NCBI GenBank assembly: GCA_944393255.1
Contig: CALXZP010000053.1
Location: 1 to 64,000 of the forward strand
Direction of reading: 5' to 3'
DNA length: 64,000 nt
DNA from: an uncultured Clostridia bacterium
Lineage (GTDB): Bacteria > Bacillota > Clostridia > UBA1381
Shown: one piece after another, positions 43,125 to 50,639 of the stretch
How the letters are laid out: each line of letters starts with the position of its first letter
Numbering within the stretch: position 1 is the first letter of the stretch
Translations under genes and position numbers: made by a program
The notes under the pieces: model-generated
What the model saw: the letters and a program-made list of their open reading frames with translations, nothing else
Told to the model about the DNA's origin: nothing
Database searches by the model: none

Positions 43125-43203
43125 AAAATCATATCCTTTCTGTTATAATTGTTTTAATGATATTTCAGGGTGCGCCCTGAGGCTGTTAATAGTTATGTAT
43201 GCC

Positions 43204-43239
43204 AAAAACGGGATACTCATACGGGTATCCCTGTTTTTT
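43204..43239 (-). terminator. Terminator-like hairpin between purF and purE
   Basis: GGGATAC (43210-43216) pairs with GTATCCC (43225-43231); the minus-strand side ends in a T5 run and the plus side in T6. It is only three bases past the purF stop, so it either ends a purF-only transcript or attenuates the block. Confidence 0.7.
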
Positions 43240-43241
43240 GA

Positions 43242-44633
43242 TCAGTTGTTGATATATTTGTCCACGTCGATCGGATATTTGCCGGAGAAGCAGCCGTCGC
43301 AGTATCCGCAGCCTGCGTCCGGTATGATATCCCGCAGATGCTCGACGGGCAGAAAAGCAAGACTGTCCGCGCCGATCATTTCGCACATTTGCTCTATTGT
43401 CCTGTTTGTAGCTATCAGCTGCTCTTTTGAAGGCACGTCGGTGCCGAAATAGCAGGGGCAGCGGAACGGAGGCGCGGATGAGCGCACATGCACTTCCTTT
43501 GCGCCGAATTTGCGCAGCAGACTGACTATTCTTTTGGAGGTCGTGCCGCGGACTATCGAATCGTCAACCATAACGACTCTTTTTCCTTCGACCGTGCCTT
43601 TGAGTACGTTGAGCTTTATGCGAACTGCGTCCTCGCGCATAGACTGAGTAGGCTGGATAAACGAACGGCCGATGTATTTGTTTTTGATGAAACCTACTCC
43701 GTAGGGGATACCGGACTCGTCGGAATATCCCATTGCCGCGCTGATACCCGAATCCGGGACGCCTATAACAACATCCGCTTCGACCGGAAATTCGCGGGCA
43801 AGTATCCTGCCTGCAAGCATACGAGAAGCATTGGCGGGCTGACCGTCTATAATGCTGTCCGGACGCGCAAAATACAGGTATTCAAATATACACTGCGTAT
43901 GCGGCTTTGTATTCACAAAGCTGTCTATGGTCGATATCTCGCCGTTTTTGACCACTACTATCTCGCCGGGCTTAAGATCGCGTTCGTATTCTGCGCCTAC
44001 GGTATCTAAGGCGCAGGATTCGGAAGCAAAAACGATAGCTTTGCCCTTTCGGCCCATACACAGCGGTCTGAACCCCCAGGGATCGCGGCATGCGATAAGC
44101 TTTTGAGGACTCATCACTACAAGTGAAAATGCTCCCTCAAGATGCTTTACCGTCTTTTCGAGCGCTTCTTCAACGCTTCTGCTGCGCAGCCTGTGCTGTG
44201 CGATCGTATAAGCTATCATTTCGGTATCGCTTGTGGTCTGGAAAATAGCCCCGACTCTGCTAAGATACTGTTCAAGCTCCGGTTTGTTTATGAGGTTGCC
44301 GTTATGGGCTATGGCAATGTTGCCTTTAACGTATCTCAGAACGAGCGGCTGCGCGTTTTCGCGCAGAGATTCTCCGGTCGTTGAGTAGCGTACATGACCT
44401 ATAGCCATAGTGCCGCCGAGCTTATCGATGATCTCGCTGTTAAACACTTCGTTTACAAGCCCCATATCCTTATAGTAGGTGATGTTGCGGTCGTTGTTTA
44501 CGGCAATGCCGCAGCTCTCCTGACCCCTGTGCTGGAGTGCGTAAAGACCGTAATAAGCGCTTCTCGCACAGTCGCCGTCGGGGTCGTAAATGGCGAATAC
44601 GCCGCATTCTTCGCCGATCCTGTTACCCATCAT
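43242..44633 (-). CDS. purF: Amidophosphoribosyltransferase
   Basis: Start at 44633 (or 44630); an upstream 35-codon open frame has no family sequence. 463 residues. The N-terminal propeptide MMGNRIGEE is removed to expose the catalytic Cys of CGVFAIYD. ALQHRGQESCGIAVN, AIAHNGNLIN and GHVRYSTTG are the glutaminase; VVIGVPDSGISAAMGY and MVDDSIVRGTTSKRIV are the PRPP site. Cysteines in CPCYFG and CGYCDGC match the [4Fe-4S] cluster of the Bacillus enzyme. It commits PRPP to purines and is the first gene after the promoter. Confidence 0.97.
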   Translation of the reverse strand: MMGNRIGEECGVFAIYDPDGDCARSAYYGLYALQHRGQESCGIAVNNDRNITYYKDMGLVNEVFNSEIIDKLGGTMAIGHVRYSTTGESLRENAQPLVLRYVKGNIAIAHNGNLINKPELEQYLSRVGAIFQTTSDTEMIAYTIAQHRLRSRSVEEALEKTVKHLEGAFSLVVMSPQKLIACRDPWGFRPLCMGRKGKAIVFASESCALDTVGAEYERDLKPGEIVVVKNGEISTIDSFVNTKPHTQCIFEYLYFARPDSIIDGQPANASRMLAGRILAREFPVEADVVIGVPDSGISAAMGYSDESGIPYGVGFIKNKYIGRSFIQPTQSMREDAVRIKLNVLKGTVEGKRVVMVDDSIVRGTTSKRIVSLLRKFGAKEVHVRSSAPPFRCPCYFGTDVPSKEQLIATNRTIEQMCEMIGADSLAFLPVEHLRDIIPDAGCGYCDGCFSGKYPIDVDKYINN

Positions 44634-44709
44634 AGTTTTCCAAAGTTCCTTTCGTATTGTGCAGTTATGTTTGTCCTCAGGTCCGGAAAACGATCCATGA
44701 CACACATAT

Positions 44710-44738
44710 ATTATATAACGTAATTGTTTTTTTTTCAA
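44710..44738 (-). promoter_or_regulatory. Promoter of the purine block (purF)
   Basis: On the minus strand TTGAAA (complement of 44733-44738), 17 bases, TATAAT (complement of 44710-44715). About 70 bases of leader follow. No purine riboswitch or PurR box was recognised. A 7-base inverted repeat CGACAAA/TTTGTCG (44773-44779 with 44806-44812) lies upstream. Confidence 0.72.
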
Positions 44739-44829
44739 TATTTATTTCAAAATTTTTTATATGCTGTCATAATCGACAAAAATACGGCATATTTACATAT
44801 ATAATTTGTCGGCGGTGACAAGGCGGTGT

Positions 44830-45279
44830 CTACATAAAAAAGTATATAACGCCGCATATTATGGAAGCGAGAGTGCCGTAGAGTATTACCGGACCGGCTA
44901 TTGTGAATATCTTGGCGCCAACGCCGAGAACATAGCCTTCGGTTTTGGCTTCAAGCGCGGGTGCGGCAACGGAATTGGCGAAGCCTGTGACAGGCACGAG
45001 GGTGCCGGCGCCGGCATGCTTCGCGATCTTCGGATAGATATTGAGCCCGGTGAGAAAGGTACCGAGGAATATCATCGTGACCGTGACAAGCGTTGATGCG
45101 TCCTCCTGAGAAAGTCCCCAATATTTATACAGGTTTAAGAATACTTGTCCTATCGCGCATATGATGCCTCCGAACACAAATGCCTTTATGCAGTCCTTAA
45201 ACAGATGCGAGTTCGGCGTTTTGGTCTTTACATATTCATTGTATTCAAGATCTGTCATTTCCTCTGCTTTGTTTTTCAT
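44830..45279 (-). CDS. spoVAC: Stage V sporulation protein AC
   Basis: 149 residues. EEMTDLEYNEYVKTKTPNSH then KDCIKAFVFGGIICAIGQ, NIYPKIAKHAGAGTLVPVTG and FANSVAAPALEAKTEGYVLG are the SpoVAC motifs, with four membrane helices. SpoVAC and SpoVAD/AEB form the channel moving dipicolinic acid into spores and out on germination. The partner genes are not directly adjacent here, which is unusual. It is preceded by spoVM and a tiny membrane protein. Confidence 0.9.
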   Translation of the reverse strand: MKNKAEEMTDLEYNEYVKTKTPNSHLFKDCIKAFVFGGIICAIGQVFLNLYKYWGLSQEDASTLVTVTMIFLGTFLTGLNIYPKIAKHAGAGTLVPVTGFANSVAAPALEAKTEGYVLGVGAKIFTIAGPVILYGTLASIICGVIYFFM

Positions 45280-45432
45280 TTTGGATCATCCCTCCCGGTA
45301 TATTTTCAGGCGGCGGCAGGGCCGCTGAAGCAGTCTGCGGCCGCCTGCGTGCTTTATCTTTATTGTTCCCCGGGCAAAACACGGTTATGCACATATGCGC
45401 CGGCAAAAGCGGCGGTTCGTGCGTTTATGTAG

Positions 45433-45501
45433 TTACAGGCCGAAAACAAGCCGTATAAGTCCGGCAAAGCATTTTGGCACCTTTTTAACAACGATCTTCA
45501 T
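45433..45501 (-). CDS. spoVM: SpoVM
   Basis: 22-residue peptide, start at 45501 with AAGGAGG upstream. The translation MKIVVKKVPKCFAGLIRLVF plus two residues resembles the Bacillus protein (short, with a middle proline followed by an amphipathic helix with positive residues). SpoVM settles on the curved forespore membrane and anchors SpoIVA for coat assembly; it also affects FtsH. Such short genes are usually missed. It lies between the 54-residue membrane protein and spoVAC. Confidence 0.75.
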   Translation of the reverse strand: MKIVVKKVPKCFAGLIRLVFGL

Positions 45502-45530
45502 ACCGACCAGCCTCCTTTTTTATAAAAGCT

Positions 45531-45695
45531 CTACCATTTAAAAAGACAAATATAACCGAACAGCGTTAGCATGAGCATTTCGATCACCGCAAGCACGTAA
45601 AGCGGGCAGAGAAGTCCCAGAAGTATCCCGAGACAGAAGGTAAGTATGCTCAGACCTATCGCCTTGGGCGCGCCGCGCATACAGAAATTTATCAT
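45531..45695 (-). CDS. Small membrane protein, 54 residues
   Basis: Start at 45695 with GGAGGTG upstream (an in-frame ATG at 45749 lies before that site). Two likely membrane segments separated by a short turn: GLSILTFCLGILLGLLCPLY and VLAVIEMLMLTLFGYICLF. No family is recognised. It is 29 bases upstream of spoVM, so it is probably transcribed with it. Upstream the minus-strand sequence TCATATTATA resembles the -10 of sporulation sigma factors (E/K), but the -35 is unclear. Confidence 0.6.
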   Translation of the reverse strand: MINFCMRGAPKAIGLSILTFCLGILLGLLCPLYVLAVIEMLMLTLFGYICLFKW

Positions 45696-45855
45696 CCCGA
45701 CACCTCCGATCAGCGTTATTTTTAATTTATAATATGACGGGGGATACAAAGTTGTTACAGCATGAAAAACTAAACAAAAACGGTATAAATTAAATATAAA
45801 AAATCAGATATAATTATTAAATATTTGTGCATTTTCTACAAATAAAAAGATAAAA

Positions 45856-45873
45856 TATATAACCTTTTAACAA
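45856..45873. promoter_or_regulatory. Rex-like operator upstream of the hydrogenase operon
   Basis: TATATAACCTTTTAACAA matches the Rex pattern TTGTTAA-N4-TTAACAA perfectly in the right half and at four of seven positions in the left. It sits just upstream of a TATAAT at 45897-45902 and 97 bases before the first hydrogenase gene. Confidence 0.5.
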
Positions 45874-45902
45874 TATGCAAATTGCTTAAAAAATGATATA
45901 AT
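45874..45902 (+). promoter_or_regulatory. Probable promoter of the hydrogenase operon
   Basis: Perfect TATAAT at 45897-45902 with a weak TATGCA 17 bases upstream. A weak -35 is common where Rex or an activator acts. Confidence 0.5.
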
Positions 45903-45969
45903 GATTGCATGGGTTTTATTGCGATTTCATAAAAATAATTGGATCAATACTGCAAAAGGAGGAACACTA

Positions 45970-46509
45970 ATGTATAAAAAGCCTGCAATACCGTTTAAAG
46001 GCACGAAAACACAGGAACGTGAACTCCGTGAATTTATCCTGAAAGAAAAGGATGTTCCCGGAGCGCTTATGCCTGTGCTTCAGAAAGCACAGGATATTTA
46101 CGGGTATTTACCTATTGAAGTTCAGACAATAGTTGCGGATATGCTCGGACTGTCGCTCAGCGAGGTCTATGGAGTGGCAACGTTTTATTCCCAGTTTTCT
46201 CTTAATCCTAAAGGCGATCACAGAATAAGCATTTGCCTCGGCACGGCTTGCTATGTAAAGGGCGCCGACAAGATCCTCGAGGCGCTTGAGGAAAAGCTTG
46301 AGATCAAGGTGGGTGAATGTACGCCTGACGGTGTATTTTCTCTTGATTCATGCCGCTGCGTCGGTGCATGCGGACTGGCTCCGGTAATGATGGTGGACGA
46401 CGATGTATACGGAAGAATGACGGTTGATCAGATCGACGGGATATTACAGAAATATATCTCCAAGCACCATGAGTCAAAAAAGAGATTGAATACAGTGGCG
46501 AAGCCGTAA
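45970..46509 (+). CDS. hydC: NAD-linked hydrogenase subunit, NuoE/HndA type ([2Fe-2S] thioredoxin-like)
   Basis: Start ATG 45970 with AAAGGAGG; 179 residues. ELREFILKEKDVPGALMPVL, QDIYGYLPIEVQTIVADMLG, SEVYGVATFYSQFSL are the helical half; cysteines in CLGTACYVKG and DSCRCVGACGLAP hold the [2Fe-2S] cluster. It passes electrons between NADH oxidoreductase and hydrogenase in HydABC-type enzymes. First of three genes; the next follows after 13 bases. An upstream Rex-like site suggests NADH control. The letter of the subunit differs between naming schemes. Confidence 0.92.
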   Translation: MYKKPAIPFKGTKTQERELREFILKEKDVPGALMPVLQKAQDIYGYLPIEVQTIVADMLGLSLSEVYGVATFYSQFSLNPKGDHRISICLGTACYVKGADKILEALEEKLEIKVGECTPDGVFSLDSCRCVGACGLAPVMMVDDDVYGRMTVDQIDGILQKYISKHHESKKRLNTVAKP

Positions 46510-46522
46510 GGAGGAGAGATAG

Positions 46523-48406
46523 ATGCTTAGTGTAGAAGAATTGAATAAGATCCGTGCAAAAAAGAAGGATATTGTTGCAATGCGCCATCACGGCGATAAG
46601 CCGGCAAAAAAGTGCGGATATAAATATCAGGTCCTTGTCTGCGGCGGTACGGGCTGTACGTCGTCGGGCAGCAAGAAGATAATTGAAACGCTTGAGTCGG
46701 AGATCAAAAAGAACGGACTTGAGAAGGATGTACATATAGTGCGCACAGGCTGCTTTGGTCTATGCTCGCTCGGACCTATAATGATCGTTTATCCGGAGGG
46801 CTCGTTCTATGCAAGGGTAACGGTCGAAGAGATACCAAAGATAGTTGAGCAGCACCTTAAGAACGGCAAAGTCGTTAAGGAGATGCTCTATGAGCATACT
46901 GTAAAAGAAGACGGAACGGTAATATCTCTCGACGAGACCGATTTTTACAGAAAACAGCTCCGTGTGGCGCTCAGAAACTGCGGCGTTATAGATCCGGAGG
47001 ATATAGAGGAGTATATAGCTACAGGCGGATATCAGGCGCTTGCAAAGGTGCTTGCTTCCATGAGTCCGGACGACGTCATCGATATACTTCTGAAATCGGG
47101 GCTTCGCGGCCGCGGCGGCGGCGGATTCCCGACCGGACGCAAATGGGCGTTTGCAAAGGCGTCCGCGGACGATCAGAAATACGTGTGCTGCAATGCCGAC
47201 GAGGGCGACCCGGGCGCATTCATGGATCGTTCTATCCTTGAGGGCGATCCGCATACGATACTTGAAGCGATGGCCATAGCGGGCTATACCATAGGCGCCG
47301 ATAAGGGATATATATACGTCCGCGCAGAGTATCCCGTTGCGGTAGAGCGTCTCAGGATAGCGATAAAGCAGGCTAAGGAATACGGACTGCTCGGCAAGGG
47401 CATATTCGGCACAGACTTTTCGTTTGACGTTGAGCTTCGCCTCGGCGCGGGCGCATTTGTCTGCGGCGAGGAAACAGCGCTCATGACGTCCATAGAGGGC
47501 AACCGCGGCGAACCGAGACCGCGTCCGCCGTTCCCGGCAGTCAAGGGTCTGTTCGGAAAGCCTACCATACTTAATAATGTTGAGACATATGCAAATATTC
47601 CGCAGATAATCCTGAAAGGGCCGGAATGGTTCGCAGGAATGGGAACGGAAACATCAAAGGGAACGAAGGTGTTCGCGCTCGGCGGAAAGATAACGAATGT
47701 CGGACTTGTAGAAGTGCCTATGGGAACGACTCTCCGCGAGATAGTTGAGGAAATAGGCGGCGGAGTTCCCAACGGAAAGAAATTCAAGGCAGCCCAGACG
47801 GGCGGACCGTCAGGCGGCTGTATCCCGGCATGCCATATGGATGTGCCTATAGACTACGAAAATCTGATTGCGCTCGGCTCAATGATGGGTTCGGGAGGAC
47901 TTATCATCATGGATGAGGATACATGCATGGTCGATATAGCGAAATTCTTCCTTGAATTCACCGTCGATGAGTCGTGCGGAAAATGTACGCCGTGCCGTAT
48001 CGGAACGCGCCGCTTGTACCAGTTTATAGACAAGGTGACAAAGGGCGAGGCGGAAATGGAAGACGTGGATAAGATCAAGGAGCTATGCGCACATATGAAA
48101 TCCACATCGCTCTGCGCTCTGGGACAGTCCACTCCAAACCCGGTCATCTCAACGATGCATTATTTTGAGGATGAATACATTGCGCATGTAAAGGATAAAA
48201 CGTGTCCCTCCGGAGTTTGTAAAGATCTGCTCAAGTATCAGATACTTCCGGACAAGTGCAAGGGCTGTACGCTTTGTGCGCGCAACTGTCCGGTGGACGC
48301 AATCTCCGGATCGCCCAAGAAGCCGCATGTTATCGACAGGAAGAAGTGTATTAAGTGCGGGCTTTGTATGCGTAACTGTAAATTCGATGCTATTGTTAAG
48401 AAATAA
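46523..48406 (+). CDS. hydB: NAD-linked hydrogenase subunit, NuoF/HndC type (FMN, NADH and Fe-S)
   Basis: 627 residues in clear modules: a thioredoxin-like [2Fe-2S] part (VLVCGGTGCTSSGSKKI, RTGCFGLCSLGP) at 30-110; the FMN/NADH NuoF part with GLRGRGGGGFPTGRKW, NADEGDPGAFMDRSILEGDP and GAFVCGEETALMTSIEGNRG; SLBB and the C-terminal NuoF cluster ESCGKCTPCRIGTRR with a late Cys; and two [4Fe-4S] ferredoxin motifs CKGCTLCARNCP and CIKCGLCMRNC at the C-terminus. This is the layout of HydB of bifurcating [FeFe] hydrogenases, which accept electrons from NADH and ferredoxin at once. Confidence 0.95.
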   Translation: MLSVEELNKIRAKKKDIVAMRHHGDKPAKKCGYKYQVLVCGGTGCTSSGSKKIIETLESEIKKNGLEKDVHIVRTGCFGLCSLGPIMIVYPEGSFYARVTVEEIPKIVEQHLKNGKVVKEMLYEHTVKEDGTVISLDETDFYRKQLRVALRNCGVIDPEDIEEYIATGGYQALAKVLASMSPDDVIDILLKSGLRGRGGGGFPTGRKWAFAKASADDQKYVCCNADEGDPGAFMDRSILEGDPHTILEAMAIAGYTIGADKGYIYVRAEYPVAVERLRIAIKQAKEYGLLGKGIFGTDFSFDVELRLGAGAFVCGEETALMTSIEGNRGEPRPRPPFPAVKGLFGKPTILNNVETYANIPQIILKGPEWFAGMGTETSKGTKVFALGGKITNVGLVEVPMGTTLREIVEEIGGGVPNGKKFKAAQTGGPSGGCIPACHMDVPIDYENLIALGSMMGSGGLIIMDEDTCMVDIAKFFLEFTVDESCGKCTPCRIGTRRLYQFIDKVTKGEAEMEDVDKIKELCAHMKSTSLCALGQSTPNPVISTMHYFEDEYIAHVKDKTCPSGVCKDLLKYQILPDKCKGCTLCARNCPVDAISGSPKKPHVIDRKKCIKCGLCMRNCKFDAIVKK

Positions 48407-48421
48407 GGAGGTTTGGATCTG

Positions 48422-50155
48422 ATGGTAAACTTGAAAATAAACGGCATGAGCGTAAGCGTACCGGAGGGCTATACCATTCTCCAGGCCGCTAAAGAGGTAA
48501 ATATAGAAATACCGTCGCTCTGTTATCTGAAGGACGTCAATTGCATAGGCTCCTGCCGCGTATGCGTTGTTGAGGTAAAGGGCAGGAGAGGTCTTATAGC
48601 CTCATGCGTATATCCGGTAGAAGAGGGCATGGAGGTGTTCACAAATACCCCTGCCGTGCGTGAATCCAGAAAGACTACGGTCGAGCTGATACTTTCCACT
48701 CACCATAAAAAGTGTCTTTCATGCGTAAGAGGAAACAACTGCGAGCTGCAGAAGATAGCGTTCGACTACGGAGTAGACGAGGATCGTTTTGCACAGGAGG
48801 AGATCCAGTACGAAGTAGACGATCATTCGCCGTATATAATCCGCGACAACAATAAGTGTATCCTTTGCCGCCGCTGTACCGCGGCCTGCAATAAGATACA
48901 GGGAATAGGCGCTATCGGAGAGATAGGCAGAGGATATAAGGTACATATAGACTGTGCGTTTGAAAAGAGTCTCGGCGAGGCGCCGTGCGTAGGCTGCGGA
49001 CAGTGCATAGTTGCATGCCCGGTCGGAGCCTTGAACGAAAAGAGCAATATCGACGAGGTATGGGACGCCATCGCCGACCCGGAAAAGAAGGTGGTATTCT
49101 TTACGGCTCCGTCCATACGCGCAACGCTCGGCGAATGCTTTGATATGCCGATAGGTTCGAATGTTGAAGGACAGATGGTCGCAGCTATACGCCGTCTTGG
49201 CGCGGACAGCGTTTTCAATATGGATGTTACAGCCGATCTCACTATAATGGAGGAGGCTACGGAATTTATTGAAAGGATAAAAAATCTTGAAACGCTGCCT
49301 ATGTTTACAAGCTGCTGCCCGGGCTGGGTCAAGTTTGTAGAGCATTATTATCCTGATTTTATACCGAATTTGTCAACCTGCAAATCTCCGCAGCAGATGT
49401 TCGGAGCGGTATTGAAGTCATATTATGCACACAAAATGGGTATAGACCCGAAAAAGATGTATGTTGTGAGCGTTATCCCGTGTACTGCCAAAAAGTTTGA
49501 GTGTACGCGCGAAGAGGAGAACACTTTCAGCTTCAGGGACGTAGATGTTTCCCTGACCACGCGCGAGCTTGCGAAGATGATAAAGGGCGCGGGCATGAAG
49601 TTTACAGATCTGCCGTCCGAGAAGTTCGACAATCCGTTTGAGGTAGCTTCGGGTGCGGGCATGATCTTCGGCGCGACCGGCGGAGTTATGGAGGCGGCTT
49701 TGAGAACGGCTGCCGATCTGATAGAAGGGCCTTCAAATAAAAAGATAGATTTCAAAGAGATACGCGGCACGGAAGGGATCAAGGAAGCGACGTATACGCT
49801 CGGAGGAAAGACCTTTAAGATCGCCGTTGTATCGGGTCTGTCAAATGCGAGAACCGTGCTCGACGGCTTGAAGTCGGGCGAGAGGAAATACGACTTTGTC
49901 GAGGTCATGGCGTGTCCGGGCGGATGTATAAACGGAGGAGGACAGCCTATCCAGGGAGACAGCGTCAGAAACTATGTGGATCTCAAAACGCTCCGTGCCA
50001 AGGCGCTTTATGACGCGGATAAAAAGACGAAGCTCAGAAAATCTCACGAAAGCCCTGTGATACGTATGCTGTATGACGAGTATTTCGATGCTCCCGGCAA
50101 GCACCGTGCGCATCGGCTGCTGCATACAGGCTATGTCAAGAGAGAAAAATTCTGA
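48422..50155 (+). CDS. hydA: [FeFe] hydrogenase catalytic subunit, HydA/HndD type
   Basis: Start ATG 48422, ten bases after AAGGAGG; a TTG at 48413 is against that site. 577 residues. [2Fe-2S] Cys at 34, 45, 48 and 62; His-Cys3 cluster (HHKKCLSCVRGNNC); two [4Fe-4S] motifs CILCRRCTAAC and CVGCGQCIVACP. H-cluster motifs: TSCCPGW (Cys 298-299), IPCTAKKFE (Cys 354, with Ile where Met is usual) and MACPGGCINGGGQP (Cys 498 and 502). It makes or uses H2. With the two preceding genes it forms the three-subunit electron-bifurcating hydrogenase of fermentative Clostridia. Confidence 0.95.
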   Translation: MVNLKINGMSVSVPEGYTILQAAKEVNIEIPSLCYLKDVNCIGSCRVCVVEVKGRRGLIASCVYPVEEGMEVFTNTPAVRESRKTTVELILSTHHKKCLSCVRGNNCELQKIAFDYGVDEDRFAQEEIQYEVDDHSPYIIRDNNKCILCRRCTAACNKIQGIGAIGEIGRGYKVHIDCAFEKSLGEAPCVGCGQCIVACPVGALNEKSNIDEVWDAIADPEKKVVFFTAPSIRATLGECFDMPIGSNVEGQMVAAIRRLGADSVFNMDVTADLTIMEEATEFIERIKNLETLPMFTSCCPGWVKFVEHYYPDFIPNLSTCKSPQQMFGAVLKSYYAHKMGIDPKKMYVVSVIPCTAKKFECTREEENTFSFRDVDVSLTTRELAKMIKGAGMKFTDLPSEKFDNPFEVASGAGMIFGATGGVMEAALRTAADLIEGPSNKKIDFKEIRGTEGIKEATYTLGGKTFKIAVVSGLSNARTVLDGLKSGERKYDFVEVMACPGGCINGGGQPIQGDSVRNYVDLKTLRAKALYDADKKTKLRKSHESPVIRMLYDEYFDAPGKHRAHRLLHTGYVKREKF

Positions 50156-50265
50156 TCGTATCAAAGATATTTGTATGGTCTGTTTGTACAAAAAAATAAA
50201 GATAATAAGGTGTATCATTGTGTGATATGCGGGGTCAAAATGTGAAGAAAAAAACAAAAAAAATC

Positions 50266-50294
50266 TTGACAAATTTGGCTCGGTATGTTATACT
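50266..50294 (+). promoter_or_regulatory. Promoter with no gene behind it
   Basis: TTGACA at 50266-50271, 17 bases, TATACT at 50289-50294. Downstream there is no open frame, only an AT-rich stretch and a terminator at 50391-50425. Confidence 0.75.
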
Positions 50295-50300
50295 ATATGT

Positions 50301-50425
50301 GATAGATGATTGAGAATAATTATCTATTTAATATTGCTATATAATTGCTCTATGAGCTTTTATATAATATAATTTACCTATTTATCTCCCAAAAAAGCGG
50401 ACACTTCGTGTGTCCGTATTTTTTT
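50301..50425 (+). ncRNA. Candidate small RNA of about 125 bases
   Basis: Predicted start about seven bases after the TATACT; end at the terminator CGGACAC-TTCGT-GTGTCCG with T7 (50398-50425). The body is AT-rich, with one early hairpin ATAGAT/ATCTAT (from 50302). Only tiny frames of 12 codons or fewer occur and none has a ribosome site. No Rfam class recognised. The terminator also works on the other strand. Confidence 0.5.
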
Positions 50426-50430
50426 GCCGC

Positions 50431-50464
50431 AAAACAAAAACGGGCGGCAGTATAGCTGCCGCCC
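50431..50464 (-). terminator. Terminator for RNase J transcript
   Basis: GGGCGGCAG (50442-50450) pairs with CTGCCGCCC (50456-50464); on the minus strand it is followed by GTTTTTGTTTT. Confidence 0.85.
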
Positions 50465-50639
50465 GACGCTGTTTGATTTTTAGATCGCAGCGGAGCCCGG
50501 TTCAAGCCCTGCCGAATCGGAGGCTGGAAACGACCTCATTCGGAAATGAGAACTCCGCAGCCCCGGTGTTTCGGCAGGAGCTCATAACTCCTGTCAAAAT
50601 GATGAATGAGTACCGTTGTTTAATAGGTGTTTACTCAGC
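50465..50639 (-). other. Structured GC-rich block between rnj and its terminator
   Basis: No gene. Nested pairs: CCTGCCGAA with TTCGGCAGG (50508-50516 with 50570-50578), CGGAG with CTCCG (50518-50522 with 50553-50557) and CTCATT with AATGAG (50535-50540 with 50545-50550). CAGGAG/CTCCTG at 50575-50593 would compete with the outer pair. On the minus strand it ends in the terminator, so it is probably the 3' end of the rnj transcript or a separate RNA. Confidence 0.5.

Noticed and set aside
44739-44829. Purine riboswitch or PurR box before purF
   Set aside because: No aptamer signature or tandem PurR boxes seen; only a modest dyad at 44773-44812.
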